Source of the DNA: JAJFJD01 sp965228975
Lineage (GTDB): Bacteria; Pseudomonadota; Alphaproteobacteria; UBA8366
Direction: 5' to 3'
Assembly: GCA_965228975.1 (NCBI GenBank)
Contig: OZ245851.1
Span: forward strand, 2,790,001 to 2,854,000
DNA length: 64,000 nt
Positions 7,892 through 17,402 of the stretch are shown piece after piece. The first letter of the stretch is position 1. Each line of letters starts with the position of its first letter. Below the pieces are notes generated by a model, which was not told the origin of the DNA, did not search any database, and was given only the letters and a program-made list of their open reading frames with translations. A program made the translations under genes and the position numbers.

Positions 7892-9757
7892 ATGAAAGCC
7901 GCCTCGCTGCTCGTTGCCATCTTCCTCTTGCTGTCGGGACCGGTAATCGCCGCCCCGGACGCCAATCCGCTGCGCCCAGCGGATACAACGAGCCCGCAAG
8001 CGACACTGAAGACATTCCTCGAAAGCGTCACGGAAGCCTTCACCATCCTGCAGTCCGCCCAATTCACCCATATGACGGAGCCGGGTCTATTCGCGACGGA
8101 AGCAGTCGAGAAACAGGTCCGGCAAGCGGAAGATGCGTTGGCCCGTGCCGTCCGAACGCTCGACCTCAGCGACGTTCCGCCAACCTCTATTCAAGCCATC
8201 GGTTTGGAAAAGGCGCTGCTGTTGAAGGAGGTATTGGATCGGATCAGGCTGCCGGATATGGCGGCGATCCCCGACAGGGCGGCGGCGAAGGCCGACGGGA
8301 TCGTTCAATGGCGCGTCCCCAATACGGAAATCGTCATTACGAAGGTTGCCGAGGGCGCCCGGGTCGGCGAGTTCCTGTTCGGTATCGATACGGTGGCACG
8401 CGTCGATGAGTTTTACGCCAAGGTCCGAAAGCTGCCCTATCAGACGAAAACGACCGACGGTTTCTACGAATTCTACATCACCACGCCGGGCAAGTTGCTA
8501 CCGCCGAAATGGCTTCACTGGCTGTGGGATCTGCCGGAATGGGCACGGACGCCGTTCCACGGTCCCACGCTGTGGCAATGGATCGGCCTCACCCTTGCGG
8601 TTGTGATCGGCATCTTCCTGCCCTGCGCGTTCCAGAGCCTGTGCAATCGATGGCCGATTCCGGAATCGCTACAGAAACGCGCCTGGCGCCGATTGCTCCT
8701 GCCTTCCGTTATCATGCTGAGCCTGCTGCTGGTCCGATATCTGTCGATCGATGTGGTGAACGTCACCGGCCAGGTCGCCGATACGATCGTCTTCACGTTG
8801 GTCGCCTTGTTCTATCTCACGTCGGCCTGGCTCGCGGTGGTCGTGGGGATCGGGATTGCGGAATCGATCATCGCCACGCCCCGGATCGATTCCAACAGCA
8901 TCGACGCAAATATGCTGCGGGTCTTGTTCCGGGTCCTCAGTAGCGCGGTGGCGATCACCTTGGTCTTTTTCGGGGCGGAACGTCTCGGCATCCCCGTAAT
9001 CCCCTTGCTCGCCGGTCTCGGCGTCGGCGGCTTGGCGCTCGCCCTCGCCGCCCAGCCGACGATCGAGAATCTGATCGGCGGGATCATGCTGTACAGCGAT
9101 CGGCCGGTCCGGGTCGGCGATCTCTGCGAATTCGGCAGCCTGCGCGGCCGGGTCGAGAATATCGGCCTGCGATCCACCCGCATCCGGTCGATCGACCGCA
9201 AACTGATCACCGTACCGAATGCCGAGTTCGCCAAGATGAACTTGGTCAATTTCACGATGCGGGACCGAATGATGCTTCGCACGACGATCGGCCTGCGCTA
9301 CGAGACGACGCCAGAGCAGTTGAGGTATGTCCTGGCCAAGGTGCGGGAATTGCTGATCGCGCACCCCAGGATCCTGCCCGTGCCACTGCGCGTCCGTTTC
9401 GTCGGCTTCGGCGCCTATTCGCTCGATATCGAGATTTTCGCCTTCGCCAATACCCGCCTCTTCCCCGAGTTCTCGGCGATCCGCGAGGACGTCCTCCTAC
9501 GCATCATCGATACGATCAAGGAATCGGGAACGGACTTCGCCTTCCCGTCGCAGACTGCGTATCTGGCGCGGGACGCCGGCCTGGACGCCGAGCGCGGCAA
9601 AGCCGCCGCAGCGGAAGTCCAGCGCTGGCGCGATGACGATACACTTCCGTTCCCGGACTATACGCCGGACCAGAAGGAGGAGATGGCGGACCGCCTGGAC
9701 TATCCACCAGAAGGGTCGAAAGCAGCCAAGGACGCGAAACTCGAGAAGCCGGATTGA
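7892..9757 (+). CDS. MscS-family mechanosensitive ion channel with periplasmic N-terminal domain
   Basis: The protein has 621 residues from the ATG at 7892, chosen because it opens a clean signal peptide (MKAASLLVAIFLLLSGPVIA). A soluble periplasmic domain of about 190 residues follows, then five hydrophobic helices (about residues 225-420). The last is the pore helix with the MscS Gly/Ala pattern (LLAGLGVGGLALALAAQPTIENLIGG). It is followed by the beta domain (RPVRVGDLCEFG, GRVENIGLRSTRIRS, VPNAEFAKMNLVNFT) and a C-terminal cytoplasmic domain. It would release solutes when the membrane is stretched. The extra N-terminal domain resembles the YbdG/YnaI or larger MscS paralogues rather than minimal MscS. 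The C-terminus is charged. Confidence 0.9.
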   Translation: MKAASLLVAIFLLLSGPVIAAPDANPLRPADTTSPQATLKTFLESVTEAFTILQSAQFTHMTEPGLFATEAVEKQVRQAEDALARAVRTLDLSDVPPTSIQAIGLEKALLLKEVLDRIRLPDMAAIPDRAAAKADGIVQWRVPNTEIVITKVAEGARVGEFLFGIDTVARVDEFYAKVRKLPYQTKTTDGFYEFYITTPGKLLPPKWLHWLWDLPEWARTPFHGPTLWQWIGLTLAVVIGIFLPCAFQSLCNRWPIPESLQKRAWRRLLLPSVIMLSLLLVRYLSIDVVNVTGQVADTIVFTLVALFYLTSAWLAVVVGIGIAESIIATPRIDSNSIDANMLRVLFRVLSSAVAITLVFFGAERLGIPVIPLLAGLGVGGLALALAAQPTIENLIGGIMLYSDRPVRVGDLCEFGSLRGRVENIGLRSTRIRSIDRKLITVPNAEFAKMNLVNFTMRDRMMLRTTIGLRYETTPEQLRYVLAKVRELLIAHPRILPVPLRVRFVGFGAYSLDIEIFAFANTRLFPEFSAIREDVLLRIIDTIKESGTDFAFPSQTAYLARDAGLDAERGKAAAAEVQRWRDDDTLPFPDYTPDQKEEMADRLDYPPEGSKAAKDAKLEKPD

Positions 9758-9809
9758 TCAGCGATCGGTCACACCAATCGTGCATGAACAGCGGCCCCGA
9801 AGGCTTTGA

Positions 9810-10841
9810 TTATCCGAGCTCTTTTCGCATCAGTGGCAACACGCGGTCGGCCAGCAATTCGATGGTTCGAAGCACCAGTTTCTGATCCATCCCCATCCAT
9901 TGCACGCGGGCGATCAATCGCGAGAATCCCGTATTTCGGGCAAGCGTCACGAGCTCCTCGGCGCACTCCTCCGGCGACCCGATGATCACGCGGCCGGCAA
10001 TCAGCTCTTCGAGGTCGAGCTGCGCCTTCCCGGCGCCCACGACGTCGGTGAAGAGTCCCCACTGACCGAAGACCTTGTAACTCGCTTCGAGGAACGGCCC
10101 CGCGTCGCGCAAGGCCGTCTGCCGGTCGGGCGCCACGACGACGTTGCGCAGCAACGGAAAGGTCTCCGGCATCGGCTTTCCCTGTTCGGCCAACGTCTCA
10201 CGGAAAATAGACGCCTGTTCGGTGATGACATCTTCCGTCAGATGCGACGATGCAACCCAGCTATCGCCGAGACTGGTATCGGCCAAACGGGCGACGCGCT
10301 CCACCGCCCGTGTGACGCTGCCGCCGTACCACATTGGCGGCCGTGGCCGTTGCAACGGTTTGAGCGCCAGCGTCAGATCTTCGATCTGAAAGTGTTTTCC
10401 ATCGAAGCTGACGCCGTCCTCCGCGAACAGGCGTTGCACGATGGTGAGCGACTCGACGAACCGGCCGATCCGGGTCTTGTGGTTCACGCCGACGACGTTG
10501 AATTCGTCTGCTTGCCAGCCAGGCGCAACGCCGAGCACCAGCCGACCGCCGGACATGATATCCAACAGCGCCGCTTGTTGGGCGACATGCAGCGGATGGA
10601 ACAGCGGCAGAACCAGCATGCAGGTCGCCAGCGACATGCCCTCGGCCTCGGCAGCGAGCCCCATGAGGGTTTCCAACGGCGGGAACCACGCCGCCGATCC
10701 GTATGACAGGTGATGTCCGACCGCGACACCGTCGAACCCAGCTTGCCGCGCTACCCGCACCTGTTCGCGATGTTCCGCGAAACGGCGGTCGAACGCGTCG
10801 CCCGGCGGGTGTTCCGGGTTGATGAAAAGCGTGAACTGCAC
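9810..10841 (-). CDS. LLM-class flavin-dependent oxidoreductase (luciferase-like)
   Basis: The protein has 343 residues with the TIM-barrel bacterial-luciferase pattern: FDGVAVGHHLSYG near residue 40, LATCMLVLPLFHPLHVAQQAA, DIMSGGRLVLGVAPGW (the hallmark GR-x4-G-G segment), and RPRPPMWYGGS before the C-terminal helices. Members are FMN- or F420-dependent monooxygenases or reductases of small organic molecules. The gene ends 52 bases from the channel gene and lies 22 bases downstream of the dienelactone hydrolase gene on the same strand, so the two are probably one operon. The substrate is unknown. Confidence 0.9.
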   Translation of the reverse strand: MQFTLFINPEHPPGDAFDRRFAEHREQVRVARQAGFDGVAVGHHLSYGSAAWFPPLETLMGLAAEAEGMSLATCMLVLPLFHPLHVAQQAALLDIMSGGRLVLGVAPGWQADEFNVVGVNHKTRIGRFVESLTIVQRLFAEDGVSFDGKHFQIEDLTLALKPLQRPRPPMWYGGSVTRAVERVARLADTSLGDSWVASSHLTEDVITEQASIFRETLAEQGKPMPETFPLLRNVVVAPDRQTALRDAGPFLEASYKVFGQWGLFTDVVGAGKAQLDLEELIAGRVIIGSPEECAEELVTLARNTGFSRLIARVQWMGMDQKLVLRTIELLADRVLPLMRKELG

Positions 10842-10863
10842 GGCCGATCCGGTCCTTTCGCCC

Positions 10864-11562
10864 CTATTTCAAATTGCGGCCCAGGAAATCCAGAGCCTTG
10901 GACCAGGAGTCTCGCGCCGCCTCTTCGCGATGATTTCCCGATGTAAAGTTCATGAACGCGTGCCCGGCATCATCATAGCGATGAAACTCATGCTCGATCC
11001 CATGCCCCGTCAGTAGCGCGTCGAGCCGATCCACATCATCGGCCGAAGGATCCGCATCGTCGTTGCCGAAGAATCCCGCAACCGGACAAGCGATATCGCC
11101 GATCCGGTCCGCCGGCGACGGCACATCGCCCATCGTGCTGAAAATCCGTCCGCCGTACCAATCGCAGCCGCAACGCCAACGCCCCGGAAACGCGGCAAGT
11201 CCGACGAGGGTGGTCCGCCCGCCCATGCAATGGCCGATCAGCGCGAGACGATCGCCATCCACCCGATCCTGGTCCGCGAGCCAATTCGCGGATGTCTCGA
11301 TGTCGAATGCCATCTGCTCGTCGGTGAGATAATCGCGGCGATCGTCGACGCTGACCCCATCGGGCAAGACGTGGTAGTGGTTCGGCGCGATCGCGGCGTA
11401 TCCGTTCGCGGCCAGATCGTCGGCGAGCCAGGCGGTGAACTCGTCGAGGCCGCCGCGATGAAAGGTGATGACGACGCCCGGAACAGAGGAACCGTCGGTC
11501 GGCAGGGCCGTCAATGCCGTGGTTTGAACATTGCCGATCGCCAGATCGATGGTCTTTGCCAT
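10864..11562 (-). CDS. Dienelactone hydrolase family protein
   Basis: The protein has 232 residues with an alpha/beta-hydrolase fold of the dienelactone hydrolase family. The nucleophile is a Cys in GHCMGG (Cys112), and the acid and base are likely the Asp in FFGNDDADPS and the His in YDDAGHAFMNF. The ATG at 11562 follows a very strong ribosome site (GGGGGAGGGG); an upstream in-frame ATG at 11577 precedes that site. The enzyme would hydrolyse a lactone or ester in aromatic or terpenoid breakdown. It is the first gene of a likely two-gene operon with the LLM oxidoreductase, which suggests oxidation followed by hydrolysis of a shared substrate (inference). Confidence 0.88.
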   Translation of the reverse strand: MAKTIDLAIGNVQTTALTALPTDGSSVPGVVITFHRGGLDEFTAWLADDLAANGYAAIAPNHYHVLPDGVSVDDRRDYLTDEQMAFDIETSANWLADQDRVDGDRLALIGHCMGGRTTLVGLAAFPGRWRCGCDWYGGRIFSTMGDVPSPADRIGDIACPVAGFFGNDDADPSADDVDRLDALLTGHGIEHEFHRYDDAGHAFMNFTSGNHREEAARDSWSKALDFLGRNLK

Positions 11563-11737
11563 GAACCCCTCCCCCAACGCCGGTCTCGTCGCGGATTGTT
11601 CCGCGTCCTGTTTCTCCGATAAGAGTTACAGGTCGTCACCAGGACGGCAAGCCGGATTCAGTGGAACGGGCGCTTATTGGTCATGACAATTCAAAGACAC
11701 GCCAAATCGTTGGCCTGGCGGGGATCGTCGCGCCCTT

Positions 11738-13000
11738 CTAAGCGGCATGCAGACGGTCACAAACGTGGCACCGGTGGCCGCGACCGCAGTCCATGCGCCA
11801 ACAATCGACCGACTCGGTTTGGTCCAGCATGAGCCGTTCGAGATGATCCGCCCGGAACGACCCCTTCAACAGGACCAAGTCCCCCGGCCGGATCAAGTGA
11901 CGCAGATGCGCGTTCGCATCGGCCACCGTTTCGGCGGTGAACAGGCGATCCGGACCAATTTCCTTCCGCAGGCGAGAGACGCTGCCGGACCATCGTCCGA
12001 CGATCACGACAAGATCCGCCACCTCCAGCGCCTGACGTGCGACCCTGCGATAGAGCTGGCTCGACTTGGCGGTGTAGTCGGACAACGAACCGACCACGAC
12101 GATTTTTCGCTTCGCCCGAGCCTGCCGCAGAACATCTAGCACGATCGGAAGCGAATACAGCGGCGCTTTCCATGTATCGTCGATAAAAGTGACCCCATCG
12201 GGCATCGTGTGGGCGGACAATCGGCCCGGCACCGGCTCCACCGCCTCGACCGCCGATGCGGCCGCCTGCAGCGTCAAGCCTTCGCGGATACCCACCGCAA
12301 GCGCCGCGAGAACGGGTATGACCGCGTAGTCGCCGACGAACTGCGTTTGTACATCGAGTTCGTCCGCACCATGCCGGACGCGCAACCGCATTCGATCCGG
12401 CCATTGGGCCCGAAGCGCGGTCAATTCGATGTCGGCCCCGGGCGTGCTGCCGCAGGACATGACCCGGGCTTGGGTTTTGTTGCGCATCGCCCATACCCGC
12501 GGGTCATCGCGGTTCAGGATGGCTAAACCGTCAACCGGCAGCGCCTCGATCAGCCGTCCCTTCTCCGCGGCGGTCGCTTCCAGACTCCGATAGGACTTGT
12601 AGTGATCGTCGGCGATGTGCGTCACGATAACGATGTCTTGCGGGAGGAACCGTGCGACCCTTTCCAGCGATCCGGGCGCATGACCGCTGAGTTCGGTGAC
12701 GCAATACCGGTCGCTCGGGCGCAACTTCAACACGGTGTACGGCGGCCGGCGGACCGAATTCCGTGTATTCACCACGATCCCGTTTACCACCGGACCGATA
12801 CCGCCGAGTACCCCGGCAACCAGGCCTGCGGTCGTTGATTTTCCACAACTTCCCGTAATCCCGATCAAACGAGCCCGCCGCATGACCTGGCGGTGAAGCC
12901 ACGCAGCGGCATAGGTGCCGGTCGTCACGGAATACCGGACACGGCCGACGGACCCGCGTAACGGCGCAAATGCAACATGCCTTAGCGTAGAGAGAGTCAT
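11738..13000 (-). CDS. Stand-alone Mur ligase family protein with Cys/His-rich C-terminal tail
   Basis: The protein has 420 residues. It has the Mur-ligase ATP loop GITGSCGKSTT (residues 47-57), the central-domain segment VTELSGHAPGSLERVARFLPQD, IVTHIADDHYKSYRS, a carbamylated-Lys-like region (AAEKGRLIEAL), ILNRDD, and the C-terminal domain PVPGRLSAH ... FIDDTWKAPLYS. The architecture is closest to MurF or the cyanophycin/poly-glutamate-type ligases. It is not in a dcw cluster, so it probably does not make standard peptidoglycan precursor. The last 21 residues contain Cys400, Cys405, Cys411, Cys414, His409, His412 and His418, an unusual possible metal site. It lies about 130 bases downstream of a LamB/YcsF gene on the same strand. 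Confidence 0.82.
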   Translation of the reverse strand: MTLSTLRHVAFAPLRGSVGRVRYSVTTGTYAAAWLHRQVMRRARLIGITGSCGKSTTAGLVAGVLGGIGPVVNGIVVNTRNSVRRPPYTVLKLRPSDRYCVTELSGHAPGSLERVARFLPQDIVIVTHIADDHYKSYRSLEATAAEKGRLIEALPVDGLAILNRDDPRVWAMRNKTQARVMSCGSTPGADIELTALRAQWPDRMRLRVRHGADELDVQTQFVGDYAVIPVLAALAVGIREGLTLQAAASAVEAVEPVPGRLSAHTMPDGVTFIDDTWKAPLYSLPIVLDVLRQARAKRKIVVVGSLSDYTAKSSQLYRRVARQALEVADLVVIVGRWSGSVSRLRKEIGPDRLFTAETVADANAHLRHLIRPGDLVLLKGSFRADHLERLMLDQTESVDCWRMDCGRGHRCHVCDRLHAA

Positions 13001-13130
13001 GGCACCCGTTGAGCCAAATATTCGAGCGACCAGCGTTCAGCTTCCCTGTCGTAAGCGTCCCCTATTTGTAGCGATCGGTCGTAACGCATTCAAAAACTTA
13101 TTGATATTCCAACGTAAACAATTGGACGTG

Positions 13131-14015
13131 CTAGCTGCCAGTCACCAAATCCGACAATGGCATGACGGTGATGCCTTCCCGCTCGACGGCATCACGAATC
13201 ACCGTCGCGAAAGCGCCGGCCGCCGGGGTATCGCTGTGCAGACAGAAGGTCCGCGGCCGCAGCGCGACATGCGATCCATCGACCGCCGTCACCCGGCCGT
13301 GTTTGACGAAGTCGATCAATTGAGCGGCCGCGTCCTCGGGTCTCTCGTGCAATGCCCGGGGATCATGCCGTGATACCAAGCGTCCATCCGGGCCGTACCG
13401 GCGGTCCAGGAACCCCTCTTCGATCACCGCGACCCCAGCATCGCGGGCCCACCTCACGCTGGGCGACCCCGCCATCACGACCAACACCATCGATGGATCG
13501 AATAGCCGGATAGCCTCGGCCATTGCGTCGCAGGCCCATCGCTCGTAGGCGACATCGAACGATAGCGCCCCATGGCATTTAACATGTTGGATGGACCGGT
13601 CGACCTGGCGTAACACGCCTTGCAACGCGCCGAACTGATACAACAGCACGGCGACCAATTCGTCCTGCGAAAGGTCGATGCGGGCCTGTCCGAAGTTGAA
13701 GACGTCGGGATAGGACGGATGCGCGCCGATCTGGATCCCGCGCTCCACAAGCTGCGGCAACAACCGCTGCATCAACACCGGATCGCCGGAATGAAGGCCG
13801 CAGGACAGATGCACGGAGCTGATATGCGGCAGCACCGCGTCATCGAACCGCGGACCGGTCTGGCGCGGATGGAATCGAATGCCCGAGCCCGGCAGCGACA
13901 GCCCGGCAAGAACGTCGACCGGAACACCGCCCGGCGGCAAAACGAACCCTTCCGCCATTTCGCTGCTGATATCGATGGCCGGTATCGGCCCCATTCCTAC
14001 CGCTGCCCTTTGCAT
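13131..14015 (-). CDS. LamB/YcsF family protein (5-oxoprolinase subunit A-like)
   Basis: The protein has 294 residues with the LamB/YcsF core: an N-terminal strand AIDISSEMAEGF (family norm DLNxDLGEGFG), SSVHLSCGLHSGDP (norm ANIACGFHAGDP), IGAHPSYPDVFNFG, HVKCHGALS (norm HVKPHGALY) and the C-terminal RPRTFCLHSDTP (norm CVHGDTP). PxpA of this family helps cleave 5-oxoproline together with PxpB and PxpC, but neither partner gene is seen here. Several key positions differ from the norm, so a different lactam or amide substrate is possible. Its neighbour on the same strand is the Mur ligase. Confidence 0.82.
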   Translation of the reverse strand: MQRAAVGMGPIPAIDISSEMAEGFVLPPGGVPVDVLAGLSLPGSGIRFHPRQTGPRFDDAVLPHISSVHLSCGLHSGDPVLMQRLLPQLVERGIQIGAHPSYPDVFNFGQARIDLSQDELVAVLLYQFGALQGVLRQVDRSIQHVKCHGALSFDVAYERWACDAMAEAIRLFDPSMVLVVMAGSPSVRWARDAGVAVIEEGFLDRRYGPDGRLVSRHDPRALHERPEDAAAQLIDFVKHGRVTAVDGSHVALRPRTFCLHSDTPAAGAFATVIRDAVEREGITVMPLSDLVTGS

Positions 14016-14061
14016 GTCCGCGCCCTCTCGGCGTCCAGCGTATCACGCCGTGCGGGATGCC

Positions 14062-14694
14062 CTATAGTTTTCGGGCAACGATGTAACGGCTCGGCGCAGG
14101 ATGGTTGCCGGATTCGAGGATCGTGAAGCCCGCAGACGAAATACAATCCTCCAGCTCTTCGATTTCCATGAAGTTTACGTAGGGCGCTTTTCCGACCATT
14201 TGCATGAGCGGCAGAATCACCGTCATCAGCCGGTATTTCAGCGGTGAACCCGCACCAGGGCGGCAAACGGTCTTGGAGATAAACAGGCCGCCGGGTTTCA
14301 GCCAGCCTCCGATCCGACGTATCGCCGCCGGAACGTCCTCCAGAAGATGCAGCAGATTATGCGCAAGAACCGCATCGTAAGGGCCGCCATCGAGAGTGCT
14401 ATCGAAGAGGTCCGCGGCGACGAAATCGACATTCGAAACGCCCTGTTCCCGCGCTTTCTCCAACCCGACGGCAATCATGTTGGGCGACACGTCGCTCGCT
14501 GTGATGTGCTTAACCCCGTCGGCCAACAGCAACGCCGTCGATCCGGTGCCGCAACCGACTTCCAGAACCGTATCGTTCGGCGAAAGATAGCCGCGCGTCC
14601 GTTCCAGCGTATAGGTGTACGCCTTCATATCCGCGATCGGGGATTTAGCGTATTTCGGGGCGACTTTGTCCCAGAACTCTGCGGCGGTTTGCAT
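14062..14694 (-). CDS. Class I SAM-dependent methyltransferase
   Basis: The protein has 210 residues from the ATG at 14694, which follows AAGGAGATTACAG. Motif I is LEVGCGTGS (residues 44-52), motif II/III VDFVAADLF, motif IV YDAVLAHNLLHLLEDVP, followed by LKPGGLFISKT. It belongs to the small UbiE/ArsM-like class acting on a small molecule. It is transcribed divergently from a LysR regulator across a 73-85 base gap, which suggests that regulator controls it. The acceptor is unknown. Confidence 0.88.
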   Translation of the reverse strand: MQTAAEFWDKVAPKYAKSPIADMKAYTYTLERTRGYLSPNDTVLEVGCGTGSTALLLADGVKHITASDVSPNMIAVGLEKAREQGVSNVDFVAADLFDSTLDGGPYDAVLAHNLLHLLEDVPAAIRRIGGWLKPGGLFISKTVCRPGAGSPLKYRLMTVILPLMQMVGKAPYVNFMEIEELEDCISSAGFTILESGNHPAPSRYIVARKL

Positions 14695-14767
14695 CTGTAA
14701 TCTCCTTCGCCGGTAGGAATACATATGCGCTTGTCGAATAGAAATTGCCGAAATTCGTCTTTCTGAT

Positions 14768-14781
14768 ATGCATATATGCAT
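14768..14781. promoter_or_regulatory. 14-bp perfect palindrome at the LysR gene start
   Basis: ATGCATATATGCAT is a perfect 14-base palindrome that covers the first in-frame ATG of the LysR gene and ends inside the next one (14780). Its position in the divergent promoter region suggests an autoregulatory operator. That role is inferred from symmetry and place only. Confidence 0.4.
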
Positions 14782-15688
14782 GAATTGGCAATCCGTTGCA
14801 TTCGACTGGAACCAGGCGCGCGCCTTCTTGGCGACCGTCGAGGAGGGATCGCTTTCGGCGGCCGCCCGGGCGCTCGGCCTGACCCAACCGACGCTTGGCC
14901 GTCAGGTCGCGGCGTTGGAGGAGGATCTCGGGATCCTGCTGTTCGAACGCGTCGGCAAATCGCTTGTCCTGACCCCATCCGGCCTCGAACTCCTGGATCA
15001 CGTCAGGGCCATGTGCGACGCGGCAAGCCGGATATCGCTGACCGCATCCGGGCAATCGCAGACCATCGAGGGGCAAGTGCGGATAACCGCGTCGGACGTG
15101 ATGTCGGCCCATATCCTGCCGCCGGCCTTGGAGCGGTTACGCGAGGTCGCCCCCTTGCTGGAGATCGATGTCGTCGCGGCCAACGATATTCGCGACCTGC
15201 AGCTTCGCGAGGCCGATATCGCCATCCGGCACGTTCGTCCGGAACAGCCCGATCTGATCGCGCGGCATGTCAGCGACGCCACGGCGCATTTCTATGCGTC
15301 GAAATCCTACCTCGACGGGCATGGTCGCCCGGACTCGTTCGATGCGCTTGCCGACCATCTGTTTATCGGATTTGGCGATAACGACCGCATGGTCGAAAGG
15401 CTGAACGCGTGCGGCCTGTCCCTCACGCGCGAAAACTTTCGATTGGGGTCCGAAAGCGGTGTCGTGGCCTGGGAAATGGCCCGGCAGGGCCTCGGCGTTA
15501 TCGTCATGTCCGATGAAGTCGCCGCGGATGCCTCGGACATCGAGCGCGTGTTGCCGGACATGGAACCCTTCGTATTCCCTGTTTGGCTCACGACCCACCG
15601 GGAATTGCATACCAGCCGCCGTATCCGGCTCGTTTTCGACCTGCTGGCCGATTTCCTTTCGAAAAAGGTGGGCCGGCCGGCGCCCTAG
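14780..15688 (+). CDS. LysR family transcriptional regulator
   Basis: The protein has 302 residues from the ATG at 14780 (306 if the ATG at 14768 is used). The N-terminal winged helix-turn-helix is clear (FDWNQARAFLATVEEGSLSA, then RALGLTQPTLGRQVAALEED and LFERVGKSLVLTPSG). The effector-binding domain follows from about residue 90 (GQVRITASDVMSAHILPPAL, ADIAIRHVRPEQPDLIARHV). No good ribosome site precedes either ATG, so a leaderless message is possible. It is divergent from the methyltransferase gene. Its TAG stop overlaps the stop of the convergent exporter gene in a shared CTAG. Confidence 0.9.
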   Translation: MNWQSVAFDWNQARAFLATVEEGSLSAAARALGLTQPTLGRQVAALEEDLGILLFERVGKSLVLTPSGLELLDHVRAMCDAASRISLTASGQSQTIEGQVRITASDVMSAHILPPALERLREVAPLLEIDVVAANDIRDLQLREADIAIRHVRPEQPDLIARHVSDATAHFYASKSYLDGHGRPDSFDALADHLFIGFGDNDRMVERLNACGLSLTRENFRLGSESGVVAWEMARQGLGVIVMSDEVAADASDIERVLPDMEPFVFPVWLTTHRELHTSRRIRLVFDLLADFLSKKVGRPAP

Positions 15689-17223
15689 CGGCCCGCGTGT
15701 TCCTCTGCCGGCTGCGTCCGCATCAACAGGAGCAACGGCAGCACGCACAGCGCGAAGATCGTCATGATTTGGAAGTCGTGCAGATACGCGATGAATTCCG
15801 CTTGCTTCTCGATCACCCGGTCCAGCGTCACCATGCCGTCGACGCTGTCCATGGTCCAGTTATCGGGCAGCGGCAGATGTTTCAGACGCTCGTTGTAGTA
15901 GCTCACGTTCTCTGTCAGACCTGCCCGTGCCCGCTGCGTGCTGTTGACCAGTTGAGCGATCAGCAACGCCACGCCGATACCAGCAGCGATCCGGCGGACC
16001 GCGGTCATGACGCTGGCGGCGTCCGGGCGCAGCGACGGCGGCATGGTTTGAAAAGCCGCCGTCTCCGTCGGTGTGGACATCAAGCCGATACCGATCCCCT
16101 GTAGCATGATGGCGACGATGATCGGAGTGACGTCGGTCGCCGGCGTCAGGTTAGACAGAATCCAAGTGGAACCCGCGACCGTCAGCAGGCCGAACATGAT
16201 CAGCGGCCGCGGGCTGAATCGGATCAGCAGGAACCCGGCAAGCAATGCCGCCACCATGGTGCCGAAGCCGCGATACATCAGAACGAACCCCGTTTCGACG
16301 ACGGGAAAACCCAATTGCCGCTGCAGCAAGGGCGGCAATAGGGCCATGTATCCGAAGAACATGAAGCTGACGAAAAAATCGATCACCAAACCGATCACGA
16401 ATTCCCGGTTTTGGAAGACCCGCGGATTCAGGTACGGCCGCAACGCCGTCGTGCAATGTATTGCAAACACGTAGAAAGCGCCGGCCGCGATGATGCAGTA
16501 AGTGACGATCACGTCGGAATCGAACCAATCCCGTTTCTGACCCTGATCCAGCATCAACTGCGTGCTGGCAATGGCGATACTGAGGGCGAAAAAGCCGAAG
16601 AAATCGAATTGCTGCGGGCGCTCCGGCGCGTCCTTCGGAACGACGCGCAGGATCATGATCAGCGCGGCCGCGCCCAGTGGCAGGTTCATCAGATAGACGG
16701 ATCGCCAGCCGATCAATTCCGTCAACACGCCGCCGATCACCGGCCCGACGAGGACGGCGCTCATCCGTCCCGTCTGAAGCCATCCGAAGGCAGGGCCGTG
16801 ATGTTTTTTAGGAAAGGTCGCCAACACCATTTGAAAGGTGAGCGGGTTCAGGCCCGCACCGAAGAACCCTTGCACGAAACGAAGAACGACAAGCTCCAAC
16901 AGCGTCTCGGATTGCGAGACGAACAACGACGCCACCATGAACCCGATGATGACGACGATGAACAACCGCCGGCGCCCCACCCGCCGGCTGAGCCAGGCAT
17001 AGAGCGGCGTGAACATGGCGGAAGCCACGAGATACGCTGTGATCACCCAGGAGATTTCCGTGATCGTCGCCGACAGCGCGCCCATCATGGTCGGCATCGC
17101 GATGCTGGTGGCGAAGGTGTCCGTCGCCTGCATCGCGCCCGCCGGCATGATGGCGAGCCCTACCAGGAACCGTTGGCGCGGCGATAGGTCCGCCCCGTCC
17201 TGTTCTGCGCTGGTCGCGCTCAT
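15685..17223 (-). CDS. MFS drug exporter, DHA2 family (second copy)
   Basis: The protein has 512 residues with about 14 hydrophobic helices and DHA2 signatures: SIAMPTMMGALSATITEISW after helix 1, YAWLSRRVGRRRLFI (motif A between helices 2 and 3), RFVQGFFGAGLNPLTFQMV, and GRMSAVLVGPVIGGVL (motif C). It is only distantly like the first DHA2 exporter in this window. It converges on the LysR gene with a 4-base overlap. It probably exports a hydrophobic compound from the inner membrane; no fusion protein is adjacent. Confidence 0.9.
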   Translation of the reverse strand: MSATSAEQDGADLSPRQRFLVGLAIMPAGAMQATDTFATSIAMPTMMGALSATITEISWVITAYLVASAMFTPLYAWLSRRVGRRRLFIVVIIGFMVASLFVSQSETLLELVVLRFVQGFFGAGLNPLTFQMVLATFPKKHHGPAFGWLQTGRMSAVLVGPVIGGVLTELIGWRSVYLMNLPLGAAALIMILRVVPKDAPERPQQFDFFGFFALSIAIASTQLMLDQGQKRDWFDSDVIVTYCIIAAGAFYVFAIHCTTALRPYLNPRVFQNREFVIGLVIDFFVSFMFFGYMALLPPLLQRQLGFPVVETGFVLMYRGFGTMVAALLAGFLLIRFSPRPLIMFGLLTVAGSTWILSNLTPATDVTPIIVAIMLQGIGIGLMSTPTETAAFQTMPPSLRPDAASVMTAVRRIAAGIGVALLIAQLVNSTQRARAGLTENVSYYNERLKHLPLPDNWTMDSVDGMVTLDRVIEKQAEFIAYLHDFQIMTIFALCVLPLLLLMRTQPAEEHAGR

Positions 17224-17402
17224 CGTCGCATTTACTGATCAGTCGGCACGGTTGCGCCGGGGATGGGTTCCGGTGGCCGGACGAATCCGGCCATCGTCCC
17301 GATTCAAGATACCCTACGCTATTTCGGTTGGAAGGGGAAAACACGATACACTGTCGGACAACGTACCGGCATACAGCTAAAAATCGTACGGGAGATAGCG
17401 CC

